64,000 nucleotides of DNA, from positions 35,350 through 99,349 of the forward strand of contig SFEJ01000002.1 of assembly GCA_004558035.1 (NCBI GenBank). The letters run 5' to 3'. Each line of letters starts with the position of its first letter. Within the stretch, counting starts at the first letter, position 1. The DNA comes from Opitutia bacterium (GTDB lineage Bacteria; Verrucomicrobiota; Verrucomicrobiae; Opitutales; UBA953). The notes below the pieces were generated by a model. The model made no database searches, was not told the origin of the DNA, and saw only the letters and a list, made by a program, of their open reading frames with translations. Shown here piece after piece: positions 55,397-63,856 of the stretch. The translations under genes and the position numbers were made by a program.

Positions 55397-56161
55397 TCAC
55401 CTCGTCGTAAATCTGCAGCGAGGATAGTTTTCACACCCTCTAAAAGTTCCGTATTTCCCGTTACGAACAAGCAACCGTCCCCCGCATCGAGGGCAAACAT
55501 CGTGATTTATGAGATCCTGCCGTTTCTCCACGCACTGCTTGACCGAATCGATATGCTCGTGTCTTTTCTCGACCTCCACAACGTTCTCCGTCTCAACTTT
55601 CCGGAGAAGCTCTTGAACTTCTTCTTGAGTAAAAATCTGATTTTCGCGGCGGCTTAAAATAAAGTCCGACAACTGAAACGAATAAATGACGGCGGACTTT
55701 GTCCTGCATTTGAGGACTGCAGACCCCACAAAGACGACAAGCGGAGTAATTTTGAATCTAGGAACGTTCAAAATTTTCGCCAACGCACAATGGTGCGAAA
55801 AATTCTGGCGTAAAGGGTTTCTGAACTCGTAACGCCTCCCGTAAATGCTCTGAGTCCAAAGCTCCGCGCCCTCACTTCCCAAAATCCATCCTTTGTAATT
55901 TTTGGTCTCGATGATGAAAATTCCGTAAACAGAAATCACGAGATGGTCAATCTGCACAGAACCCGTATCCGTCAAAAAGCATAGATCGTGAAAACAGAAA
56001 TATTCTTCCGGAAAATCATTCAAAATGCGGGCAACTCGTCCTTCGCCTACGGCGCCCTTATGCTCTGCGGATTCCCAACCGAAAAGAGCTTTCGCCGTCC
56101 CGCTTCTAAAAAAGACGACGAAGAAGAAGACTATGAAAAGAACTGCGACGATGAGCTCCAC
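55397..56161 (-). CDS. NERD-domain protein with C-terminal zinc ribbon, low GC (254 aa)
   Basis: A start GTG at 56161 is preceded by GAAAGG at good spacing; no ATG is available. The N-terminal membrane helix is ELIVAVLFIVFFFVVFF. The NERD (nuclease-related) domain follows with GEGRVARILNDF and QIDHLVISVYGIFIIETKNYKG, which retains a PD-(D/E)xK-like D...E-T-K pattern. The C-terminus is a topoisomerase-type Cys4 ribbon, CPRCGG...GCENYPRC. Line 55621-55680 is 40% GC by my count, far below neighbouring genes, and CGGGAACG words are absent from the gene. Both suggest recent transfer. It begins 5 bp after the U32 stop. Confidence 0.82.
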   Translation of the reverse strand: MELIVAVLFIVFFFVVFFRSGTAKALFGWESAEHKGAVGEGRVARILNDFPEEYFCFHDLCFLTDTGSVQIDHLVISVYGIFIIETKNYKGWILGSEGAELWTQSIYGRRYEFRNPLRQNFSHHCALAKILNVPRFKITPLVVFVGSAVLKCRTKSAVIYSFQLSDFILSRRENQIFTQEEVQELLRKVETENVVEVEKRHEHIDSVKQCVEKRQDLINHDVCPRCGGRLLVRNGKYGTFRGCENYPRCRFTTR

Positions 56162-56166
56162 AGCAC

Positions 56167-58692
56167 TCAACCTTTCAAAGTTCCTCGCGTGACGCCGAGC
56201 TTGGATTCGAGGCGGAGGCCGCGCCAGAGCGCGTTCCCGTCGATTTTTCCCGCGAGAAGATCGCGGTAGCGCGCGAGGATTTCCGTCACGAGCTCGGGCG
56301 CTTCGTCGACGAATTCGACGCGGAAGAAGCGTACGCCCGCACCGCGCAGTTCGTCGAAAAATTCCGCGCCCGTCTGCGCGCGCGCGTTGTACACCGTGTT
56401 GCGGCAGCCCGCGTCCGCCTTGACGAGATGCTCCAGCCCCGTGCGGTCGCGCAGGCGCACGACGTGCTTTTCGCACGGACGCCCGCAGTCGCGGAAATCT
56501 TTTCCCTCGGAAAGAAAGGTGCAGAAAACGCAGTGCTCCATGTGAAACATCGGCATGTGCTGGTGCAGCGTGACCTCGATTTTCTCCGGCGCGGGAACGC
56601 GCGCGAGCATGGCGCGGAGCTGTTCCAGATTCATGTCGTAGGACGCCGTGACGCGCTCCAGCCCGCGTTCCCGCAGGAAATGCCCGGCGGTGAGATGATT
56701 GGCGACGTTCAGCGAAAAATCGCCGCGCAGACGCGCTCCCGCGAAGGCGTAAAGGTGCTCGTGCGCGCGCACGAGAAAGCCGTCCGCGCCGCATTCGCGC
56801 ACGAGGCGGAGAATGCCCGCCTCGTCGTCCGCCTGCTTGAAGACGCGAGGCGGCTGCGCCCAGAATTCCGCGCCGGGCACGGCATGCGCGCGCTCGGCGG
56901 CGGCCTTGTAGTCGCGCGGATTTTCAAACTCGGCGTAAATCGTCCTCGCGCCGAACGCGAGCGCGGCGTCGAGCTGCGCGAGCTCCCGCACGACGGGAAT
57001 CAGCGCCGGCGGCGACGACTCATTTTCGGATCCCGAATTCCGAAGGGCGAATTTTTCCGCGTAATTTTTTTCAGGATACGTCGTCCACTTCACGGAATTT
57101 TCGCGGGCGGCGTCGAGGCGGGCGACGAGGGCGCGGCGGAGCTTGTTCGCGACGCTCGCGGGAACGAGCGGCGCGCCGGAAATCGCGGCCTCCCAGCCGT
57201 CGAGATAATAGCCCGTGCCGCCGAGCCGCCCAAACTGCTCGCGCAGCCACGCGTCCGTCGCGGGTTTGTTCGTCGCGGGAACGAGCGGATCGCCCTGCTC
57301 CGCGGAGACTTCGTGCCCGCAGGCGTCGTCGCAGCTCGCGCGGAGCGGCGCGCCGACTTCGGCGACGACGCGCACGTTCACCTTGCGCGCCCAGCGCGGC
57401 TGTTCGCCGGCGAAGGTCTCGCGGATTTCGGAAGCGAGCGCGGGGTCGGCGGTCTTCCAGAGCCGGTCGCCGCGGCGCACGCGTTCCCAGCGGATTCCCT
57501 CGCGCGCGAAACGCACGAAGACTTCGCCGTTCCCGCGAGCCTTTTCCACGCCGTAAACGTAGCCGCCTTCCTCCTTCTCCTCGGGCGTTCCCGCGTCGAA
57601 GACGACGCCGTCGCCGGACTTCAGCGGCGCTTCGAGGCGCACGAAGACGCCGTCCTTCCCGAAGCCGGAAACCATGCCGAGAAACACGCCGCGCTTTTTC
57701 CCGAAGCGCGCGTGGACGAGCTCGCGGTTGTTCACACCGCGCAGCCAGCCCGTGTGCAGCCCGCGCGAAAACGCCATTTCGAGCGCGTAGCCGTGGCGTT
57801 CCCGCAGCTGCTTCGCGAACGCCGCGAGCGTCTCCGCGGGAACGCCGTCCGTAATCATGGAATGGATACGATCGACGCAGTCGCGGTACGCGCGCGTGAT
57901 CGCGGCGACGTATTCGGGCGACTTCAGCCGTCCTTCGATCTTGAGCGAACGCACGCCGAGGCGCATCAGCTCGGGAAGCATCTCGATGCCGCACAGATCG
58001 CGCGGCGAAAGCAGGTAGCGGCGCGCGCCGAGCGGGACCTTTTCTCCGTCGCGGATCAGCTCGTAGGGCAGACGGCACGCCTGCGCGCACTCGCCGCGGT
58101 TCGCGGAGCGCCCGCCGAGCGACTCGCTCGTGAGGCACTGCCCGGAATACGCCACGCACAGCGCGCCGTGCACGAAAAGCTCCAGCGGGAGCGCGTTCGC
58201 CGGATCGGCGTTCCCGCGCGCGACGATCGCGGCGAGCTCGCGCACGTTCACCTCGCGCGAAAGCACGGCGAGCGACGCGCCGAGTTCCCGCGCGAAGCGC
58301 ACGCCCGCCGCGGACGAAATCGTCATCTGCGTCGAGGCGTGAACGGGAAAATCCGGCGAAATTTCGCGGATGAGCCGCGCGACGCCCACGTCCTGCACGA
58401 TCGCGGCGTCCGCGCCCGCCTCGATGATGCGGCGCAGCTCCGAAGCGGCTTCGGCGAGCTCGTCGGAAAAAATCAGCGTGTTGAAGGTGACGTATCCGCG
58501 CACGCCGCGGCGGTGCAGAAAGCGCATCAGCTTCGGCAGGTCGTCGGCGACGAAATTGTCCGCGCGCACGCGGGCGTTGAATCGCCCGACGCCGAAATAA
58601 ATCGCGTCCGCGCCGTTTTCGACGGCGGCTTTGGCGCACTCCCACCCGCCCGCGGGAGCGAGCACTTCGGGCTTGTGAAACTCCGGATTCAT
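56167..58692 (-). CDS. Peptidase U32 family protein, RlhA/TrhP-like, long form (841 aa)
   Basis: The N-terminal TIM-barrel domain begins PEVLAPAGGWECAKAAVENGADAIYFGVGRFNARV. The U32 signature region includes ELFVHGALCVAYSGQCLTSESLGGRSANRGECAQACRLPY, with Cys ligands for an iron-sulfur cluster. A further cluster motif, MEHCVFC...DCGRPC, occurs near the C-terminus. Characterised relatives hydroxylate cytidine or uridine in rRNA/tRNA (RlhA, TrhP); proteolysis is now doubted for many. The long form, with a duplicated U32-type second half, is common in anaerobes. The start at 58692 is set by the family; 101 bp with little content separate it from the RhuM gene. Confidence 0.9.
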   Translation of the reverse strand: MNPEFHKPEVLAPAGGWECAKAAVENGADAIYFGVGRFNARVRADNFVADDLPKLMRFLHRRGVRGYVTFNTLIFSDELAEAASELRRIIEAGADAAIVQDVGVARLIREISPDFPVHASTQMTISSAAGVRFARELGASLAVLSREVNVRELAAIVARGNADPANALPLELFVHGALCVAYSGQCLTSESLGGRSANRGECAQACRLPYELIRDGEKVPLGARRYLLSPRDLCGIEMLPELMRLGVRSLKIEGRLKSPEYVAAITRAYRDCVDRIHSMITDGVPAETLAAFAKQLRERHGYALEMAFSRGLHTGWLRGVNNRELVHARFGKKRGVFLGMVSGFGKDGVFVRLEAPLKSGDGVVFDAGTPEEKEEGGYVYGVEKARGNGEVFVRFAREGIRWERVRRGDRLWKTADPALASEIRETFAGEQPRWARKVNVRVVAEVGAPLRASCDDACGHEVSAEQGDPLVPATNKPATDAWLREQFGRLGGTGYYLDGWEAAISGAPLVPASVANKLRRALVARLDAARENSVKWTTYPEKNYAEKFALRNSGSENESSPPALIPVVRELAQLDAALAFGARTIYAEFENPRDYKAAAERAHAVPGAEFWAQPPRVFKQADDEAGILRLVRECGADGFLVRAHEHLYAFAGARLRGDFSLNVANHLTAGHFLRERGLERVTASYDMNLEQLRAMLARVPAPEKIEVTLHQHMPMFHMEHCVFCTFLSEGKDFRDCGRPCEKHVVRLRDRTGLEHLVKADAGCRNTVYNARAQTGAEFFDELRGAGVRFFRVEFVDEAPELVTEILARYRDLLAGKIDGNALWRGLRLESKLGVTRGTLKG

Positions 58693-58793
58693 TGCCTCGA
58701 AATTTTCCACGACCCGCCCCGCTCTTTCAACCGCAAAGCGTTCCCGCGCCCGCGCGGCTTCCGCATTGCCAGCCGCCGGGAACACGGTCGTCC

Positions 58794-59867
58794 TCATTCG
58801 TCGGCGGCGTCTCCTTTTTCGCGGTGCTTCACCCGGTCTTCGAGTTCGAGCAGAAACCGGTCGTAGTCCGATACGAAAAGGCGGTCTTGGACGATGCGGT
58901 ATTTTTCGAACTCGGTCTCGGCGTGCAGTTTCGCCGCTTCGGCGGTGACCGTTCCCGCGTCCTTCAGCAGCCCGAACTCGAACATTTCGATGAAGCGGTT
59001 GAGGCGCGTCTCCCAATCCTGCATGGTCAGCGGGATTCTGCGCTTCGCCATGGATTCCGCGAAATCAAGGTAAGCGGAAACCATGCGGTTGAGTTCCCGC
59101 ATTTCCGTTTCGCTCAGATAATTCTTCGCGACGGAGACGTCCGAACGCCGGATCTTTCCGTCGGGCGCATCTTCCCAAGTGGCCAGCCCCATGTTCCGGC
59201 GACGGCTGTCGGCGCGCGCGACGATGAGCTCGGCGGCGGTTTTTCCGTGCACGGCGTAGTGCATCTTGTTCTGCACGCTCGCGTAAAAGCGGCGCGTGGC
59301 GAGCGCCGTCCGGTCGTAGTCGATCGCGGTCGCGTAGAGGTCCGTGATTTTCTGATAGAACTTGCGTTCGCTGGCGCGGATTTCGCGCACGCGTTCGAGC
59401 TGCTCCTCGAAATATTTGTCCGTGAGCGCGCCGCCGCGTTTGAGGCGGGCGTCGTCCATCACCCAGCCTTTGATCGTGTAGGTCGTCGCGATTTGATTGA
59501 CCCACTTTCGGAACTGAACGGCGCGCTCGGAATTAACTTTAAAGCCGACGGCGATTATGACCTGCAGGTTGTAGTGCTTCGGCGTCCGCGCGACCATTCG
59601 TGAACCTTCCGCCTGAACTATCCGGAAATTCCGGACAGTTGCCGCCTCGCTCAATTCCGAATCCGAATAAATCTTTTTTATGTGCTCGTTGACCGTTCGG
59701 ACATCGACGTCGTAGAGCGCCGCGAGCATTTTCTGCGTGAGCCAGACGTTTTCGTCCTCGTAGCGGACTTCAAAGGCTTCCCGCGCGTTCCAGCCGGAAG
59801 CGATGAACGTGAGGTATTCCGCCGCGCTCGATCGGAGAGAGGGAGTTTCCGGAGAGTTTTTTTTCAT
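58794..59867 (-). CDS. RhuM-family protein (357 aa)
   Basis: Sequence blocks VWLTQKMLAALYDVDVRTVNEHIKKIYSDSELSEAATVRNFRIVQAEGSR and KMHYAVHGKTAAELIVARAD are typical of the virulence-RhuM family. This is a soluble protein often found in mobile regions and next to restriction or toxin genes; its biochemical function is unknown to me. The AT-richer stretch around 59500-59700 hints at acquisition. Its start ATG overlaps the stop of the upstream esterase by 4 bp (59864-59867), an unexpected coupling for an accessory gene. Confidence 0.85.
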   Translation of the reverse strand: MKKNSPETPSLRSSAAEYLTFIASGWNAREAFEVRYEDENVWLTQKMLAALYDVDVRTVNEHIKKIYSDSELSEAATVRNFRIVQAEGSRMVARTPKHYNLQVIIAVGFKVNSERAVQFRKWVNQIATTYTIKGWVMDDARLKRGGALTDKYFEEQLERVREIRASERKFYQKITDLYATAIDYDRTALATRRFYASVQNKMHYAVHGKTAAELIVARADSRRRNMGLATWEDAPDGKIRRSDVSVAKNYLSETEMRELNRMVSAYLDFAESMAKRRIPLTMQDWETRLNRFIEMFEFGLLKDAGTVTAEAAKLHAETEFEKYRIVQDRLFVSDYDRFLLELEDRVKHREKGDAADE

Positions 59868-60883
59868 GACGACGTCTTCTGCGTGAGTTCGGAGGCAAGG
59901 AAGGAGGCGGCTTCGGCGAGGACGGCGGCGGTCGCGAGCGGGAAGCCGGGCGCCGTCAGGAAGGCGTGCGGCACGCCGTCGATTCTGCGGGCGCGCACGG
60001 GAACGCCGTCCGCGCGGAGCTTCGCGGCGAGGCGTTCGCCGTCGTCGCGCAGCACGTCGCACTCGGCGGTGAGCACGAGCGCGCGCGGCAGCCCGGCGAG
60101 CGAAGTCTCCAACGGCGAGATCGCGCGCCCGATCCGCGGCGTTCCCGCGGGCAGGTAAGAATCCTTCATCGCGGCGAAAAGCTCGGCGGAAAGCATGCCG
60201 CCGCGGTCGAACTCGCGGCGAGAGCCGGTCTCCTCGGCGGCGAAATCCTCGAGCGTCGCGACGGGATAGAACAGAAGCAGCCCGGCGGGCGGACTTTCGC
60301 GCGCGTCGAGCAGCGCGAGCGCCGTGCAGAGCGCGAGCTGCGCGCCCGCGCTGTCTCCGGCGAAAAAGATCTTCCCGGCGTCGAGCCCGAGGGCGTCCGC
60401 GTGCGCGAAGACGTGGTGCGCGGCGGCGAGCACGTCGTCGTTCGCGGCGGGAAAGCGGGCTTCGGGCGCGTAGCGGTAGTCCGGAGCGAGCACGGGAACG
60501 CCGAGCTCGGCGGCGGTCTTCGCGCAGAACGCGGACGAATTCTCCACGCCGCCCAGGCACCAGCCGCCGCCGTGCACGTAGAAGATCGCGGCGGATTTCG
60601 CGGCGCGTTTCTTCGGCGAATAGACGCGCAGGCGCATCGCGCCCGCCGCGCCGGGAACGCTCGTTTCCGAGACTTCGATCTCCGGCGGGAACGGCGCCTC
60701 GATCGCGGTCGCGACGCGGATTCTGCGCAGCAGGAGCGCGTTCCCGCCGATCGCCTCGCGTATCGCGCGCACGTAAAGCCCGGGCCAGGTCGCCGGCAGC
60801 GTCGCGAGCATCTTCCGCGACTCTTCCGTGAGCCTTCCCGCGAACGCGCATTCGTCGAGTGTCGTCTTCCGGTTCGCCTTCAT
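59864..60883 (-). CDS. HSL-family alpha/beta-hydrolase, esterase/lipase (339 aa)
   Basis: Hormone-sensitive-lipase-type esterase. The oxyanion motif HGGGW is near residue 105. The nucleophile elbow GDSAG follows near 178, and the acid and base are in ECDVLRDDGE and DGVPHAFL near the C-terminus. No signal peptide is seen. It probably hydrolyses short acyl or acetyl esters in the cytoplasm. It follows the large fusion gene by 10 bp and overlaps the RhuM gene. Confidence 0.9.
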   Translation of the reverse strand: MKANRKTTLDECAFAGRLTEESRKMLATLPATWPGLYVRAIREAIGGNALLLRRIRVATAIEAPFPPEIEVSETSVPGAAGAMRLRVYSPKKRAAKSAAIFYVHGGGWCLGGVENSSAFCAKTAAELGVPVLAPDYRYAPEARFPAANDDVLAAAHHVFAHADALGLDAGKIFFAGDSAGAQLALCTALALLDARESPPAGLLLFYPVATLEDFAAEETGSRREFDRGGMLSAELFAAMKDSYLPAGTPRIGRAISPLETSLAGLPRALVLTAECDVLRDDGERLAAKLRADGVPVRARRIDGVPHAFLTAPGFPLATAAVLAEAASFLASELTQKTSS

Positions 60884-60893
60884 GCGCGCGCCC

Positions 60894-63782
60894 TCACTCG
60901 CCGTCGTCGTGCGGCTCCTTGACGTAGTTGTCCGAGCGCCCGCGCGCCGTGCCCCATTCCTCGAAGAGGCGCCACGCGGAAATGCTCGGGCGGACGTGCG
61001 CGTCGTCGCGCAGCTCCGCGCCGACCGAGAAGCAGAAATTCAGATACTTCCAGCTGTCCGCGTACGCCTTGCCCATGCGCACGTAGCCGTCGAAGAGCGC
61101 GGAGGAGATCGCGCCTACGCCCTTCACGCCGGTGACGCGCAGCCCCGTGCCGTTGACGAGCGCGCGGTCGTCCTCGGCGCGCACGTCCAGGCAGACGAAA
61201 TGCACGTCGCCGCAGGCGTCGGCGAGGCCGTCGATCACGCGCGCGAGCGTTTCCGAGCACAGCTCGCGGCGCACGACGCAGCAGGCGCCCTTGGACGGCG
61301 AGCCGATTGGCGCGAGCGCGAACGTTTCGCCGACCTTCAGCACCTTGTCCGCGCGGCGGAAATTCAGCTTCGAGAAAAGCTTGCCGTTGGAGACGGCGCG
61401 GTCGTCCGCCCAGATCAGGTCCTCGAGCCTGCGTTCGCCGTCGCCCTTGACCGCGACGAAATCCTTCTGCACTACGGAGAGCACGCGCCCGAGACGATGC
61501 CCCGGACGCCGCGCCCAGATCACCTCGTATTCGTTCCCGCCGGCGTATTCCTGCACGACGGCGTCGTCCACGTTCGCGTCGAGCCACGCGCGCAGGTGCG
61601 CGGCGGAACGCGCGACGTAAACGCCGACGCCGCCGTCGCCGAGCTCGGGCTTGACGACGCACGGGAACGGAATCTTCTCGCTCTTGAGAATCTTCAGCGC
61701 GTTCGTCCAGCGCGTCTCGAGATCCTTTTCCGCGGGAACGCGCGCCGTCTTCACGCCGAGCGGGCTCGCGCCGAGAAAGCGCGCGTAGCGATCGAACTTC
61801 GAGCCCGCGGAAACGCCGCCGTCCGCGCCGAGCGCGCGCCCCGCGAGCGTGAACACCGTGAACGAGCGGTGCACGATTCCCAGCCACAGAAACTGCAGCA
61901 TGACCGGGAACGCCAGAATCGAATGCGGCCAGAACTCGTGGCGCGTGATCCGGCGGCGCATCATGACGTGGCGGCGACGCCCGCGCCACGTGAACGCGGG
62001 AATCACGTAATGGCTCACCAGATACAGAACCACGATCGCGCCGATGACGATCCACGCCGCGTTGTGGTGCCATTCCTTGAAGCGCTCGACGACGCTCGCG
62101 CCGACGTACTGCGCGAGCAGAATCAGCGGCGGCGTCCAGAGCGCGGCGGCGATGAAGAAGAGGATGAAGAGCTTGTGCCAGTCGAGCTTCATGATGCCCG
62201 CGGCGACGAAGGTCGGCACGCGCGAGCCGGGAATGAAGCGCGAGGAGACGATCAGCGCGAGCCCCTTCGGATTCTTGGAAAAGCGCTCGGACATCTCGTC
62301 GATCTGCTGTTCGGAGACGAGCCATTTCAGCGGCGGCTTGCGCAGAATCGGTCGTCCGAGAAAACGCCCGATCAGGTAGAGCGCCAGGTCGCCGATGAAG
62401 ATCCCGATGAGGCACGCCGTCATCGCGGGAACGAAGCCGACGAGCCCCTGCGCCACGAGCAGACCGGAGGCGAGGCAGGTCGGATCTTCCGCGACGAAGG
62501 TGCAGACGAGGATCACCAGCATCAGCACGACGACGCGCGCGCCGCCCGCGGGCTCGATCGGCGGATAGGAAAATTCGCCGGACTCGGGAACGCCGACGTC
62601 CGCGCGGCGCAGCTTCGCCGCCTCGGCGGGAACGGAAAGCCGCGCGAGAAACGCCGCGTAGTCGTCCGCGAATCCGCGCGGATCGTCGAGCAGCGCGCCG
62701 TGTCCGCCCTCGACGAAATGCGTCTTCGCCTGCGGCGCGAGCGCGACCGTGTATTCCGCCGACGAAAACGGCGAAATCAGGTCGTCCGTCCCGTGCGCGA
62801 CGTAGAGCGGCCCGTTCCATTCGCGGACGTAGCGCTTCAGCTCGCTGACGTCGGAATCCCACAGCACGCGCGCGTACGCCTTGTTCACGTTCCCGCGGTC
62901 CATCAGCCCGAAATGCGGCACGACGTCCTGCGCGAGCTTGAAGAAGCCGAGGTGAAACGTGTACACGATCTTGTTCACGATGTGGTTGCCGAGCAGCTCG
63001 AACTCCTGCGCGCCGACGGAGGACGCGAGCGCGAGCGACTTCACGCGGTCGGGCCGCCGATGCGCCATGTAGAGCGCGACGCCGCCGCCTTCGCCGAAGC
63101 CGAGCACGTTCACCGACGAGACGCCGAGCTCGTCCAAAAACGAAAACAGCGTTCCCGCCGTCGCCTCGACGGAATAGTCCTCCGCCTCGCGCGAACTCGA
63201 TCCGAAGCCCGGCAGATCGGGCACGATGACGCGCGCGACGCCCTGCGCCGCGAGCTCGCGCGCGACCGCCTCAAGCGAGCGCCCGTCCGTCGCGATGCCG
63301 TGAATCAGCAGCACGGGCGCCTGCGGTTCCGTGCGCCAGCGGCGCCAGGCGTCCGCCGCGACGGAGACGGATTTGTCCCACGCCGCCCCGGCCTTTTCCA
63401 GCACGGAATCGACCGTTCCCGCGGCGGCGTCGCCTTCCCGGGGCGCCAGATGCGGAGGCGGTTCCGGCGGCGGAGAAAATTCGCGGTAGGCGATGCGGAG
63501 CCGCTCGCCCGTCTCGACGAGCTTCGACACGTAAACGCCGCTCACGCGCGCCTCGCGCGGCGTTCCCGCGGCGATCTTCTCGTTCGGCGCCTCGAAGACC
63601 GTTTCGACGCGGTACGCCTTCGCCTCGACCTGCGTCTGACCTTCGCGGAGCTCGGGCGCCATCGGAAAATAATGCCGGACGAAACTCGAGGCGCCGATCA
63701 GCGCGAGGAGCACGAAAATCACGCGCCAGCGCATCGGAAGACGCTGCCACAAATTTTTCTCTGAAGTCGTTTTCGCGGTCAT
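60894..63782 (-). CDS. Three-part fusion: alpha/beta-hydrolase + DedA/VTT membrane domain + ATP-grasp-like domain (962 aa)
   Basis: Residues about 17-35 form a membrane helix. About 150-405 is an alpha/beta-hydrolase fold: LLIHGIATDGRSLEAVARELA, PDLPGFGSSS, acid AHGTDDLISPF, base EGGHGALLDDP. Its nucleophile elbow reads GFGEGG, so Gly230 stands where Ser is expected. About 416-600 is a DedA/VTT domain with GDLALYLIGRFLGRP and SSRFIPGSRVPTFVAAG, the conserved re-entrant motifs of lipid scramblase-like DedA proteins. About 690-930 looks like an ATP-grasp fold: FPCVVKPELGDGGVGVYVA and VVQEYAGGNEYEVIW. I infer an envelope-lipid or cell-surface role. First gene of the cluster that continues with the esterase. 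Confidence 0.8.
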   Translation of the reverse strand: MTAKTTSEKNLWQRLPMRWRVIFVLLALIGASSFVRHYFPMAPELREGQTQVEAKAYRVETVFEAPNEKIAAGTPREARVSGVYVSKLVETGERLRIAYREFSPPPEPPPHLAPREGDAAAGTVDSVLEKAGAAWDKSVSVAADAWRRWRTEPQAPVLLIHGIATDGRSLEAVARELAAQGVARVIVPDLPGFGSSSREAEDYSVEATAGTLFSFLDELGVSSVNVLGFGEGGGVALYMAHRRPDRVKSLALASSVGAQEFELLGNHIVNKIVYTFHLGFFKLAQDVVPHFGLMDRGNVNKAYARVLWDSDVSELKRYVREWNGPLYVAHGTDDLISPFSSAEYTVALAPQAKTHFVEGGHGALLDDPRGFADDYAAFLARLSVPAEAAKLRRADVGVPESGEFSYPPIEPAGGARVVVLMLVILVCTFVAEDPTCLASGLLVAQGLVGFVPAMTACLIGIFIGDLALYLIGRFLGRPILRKPPLKWLVSEQQIDEMSERFSKNPKGLALIVSSRFIPGSRVPTFVAAGIMKLDWHKLFILFFIAAALWTPPLILLAQYVGASVVERFKEWHHNAAWIVIGAIVVLYLVSHYVIPAFTWRGRRRHVMMRRRITRHEFWPHSILAFPVMLQFLWLGIVHRSFTVFTLAGRALGADGGVSAGSKFDRYARFLGASPLGVKTARVPAEKDLETRWTNALKILKSEKIPFPCVVKPELGDGGVGVYVARSAAHLRAWLDANVDDAVVQEYAGGNEYEVIWARRPGHRLGRVLSVVQKDFVAVKGDGERRLEDLIWADDRAVSNGKLFSKLNFRRADKVLKVGETFALAPIGSPSKGACCVVRRELCSETLARVIDGLADACGDVHFVCLDVRAEDDRALVNGTGLRVTGVKGVGAISSALFDGYVRMGKAYADSWKYLNFCFSVGAELRDDAHVRPSISAWRLFEEWGTARGRSDNYVKEPHDDGE

Positions 63783-63856
63783 GGGGAAAAAATTCTGGCG
63801 GCAGTCTAACGCGTTCGGCGGAACGCGGGAACGCTTTTTTCTGCCGACGACGAAAA

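Noticed and set aside
63810..63840. Terminator at GCGTTCGGCGGAACGC followed by GGGAACGC and a T-run
   Set aside because: The stem is only 6 bp, the T-run is not adjacent to it, and no plus-strand gene ends upstream within the window.
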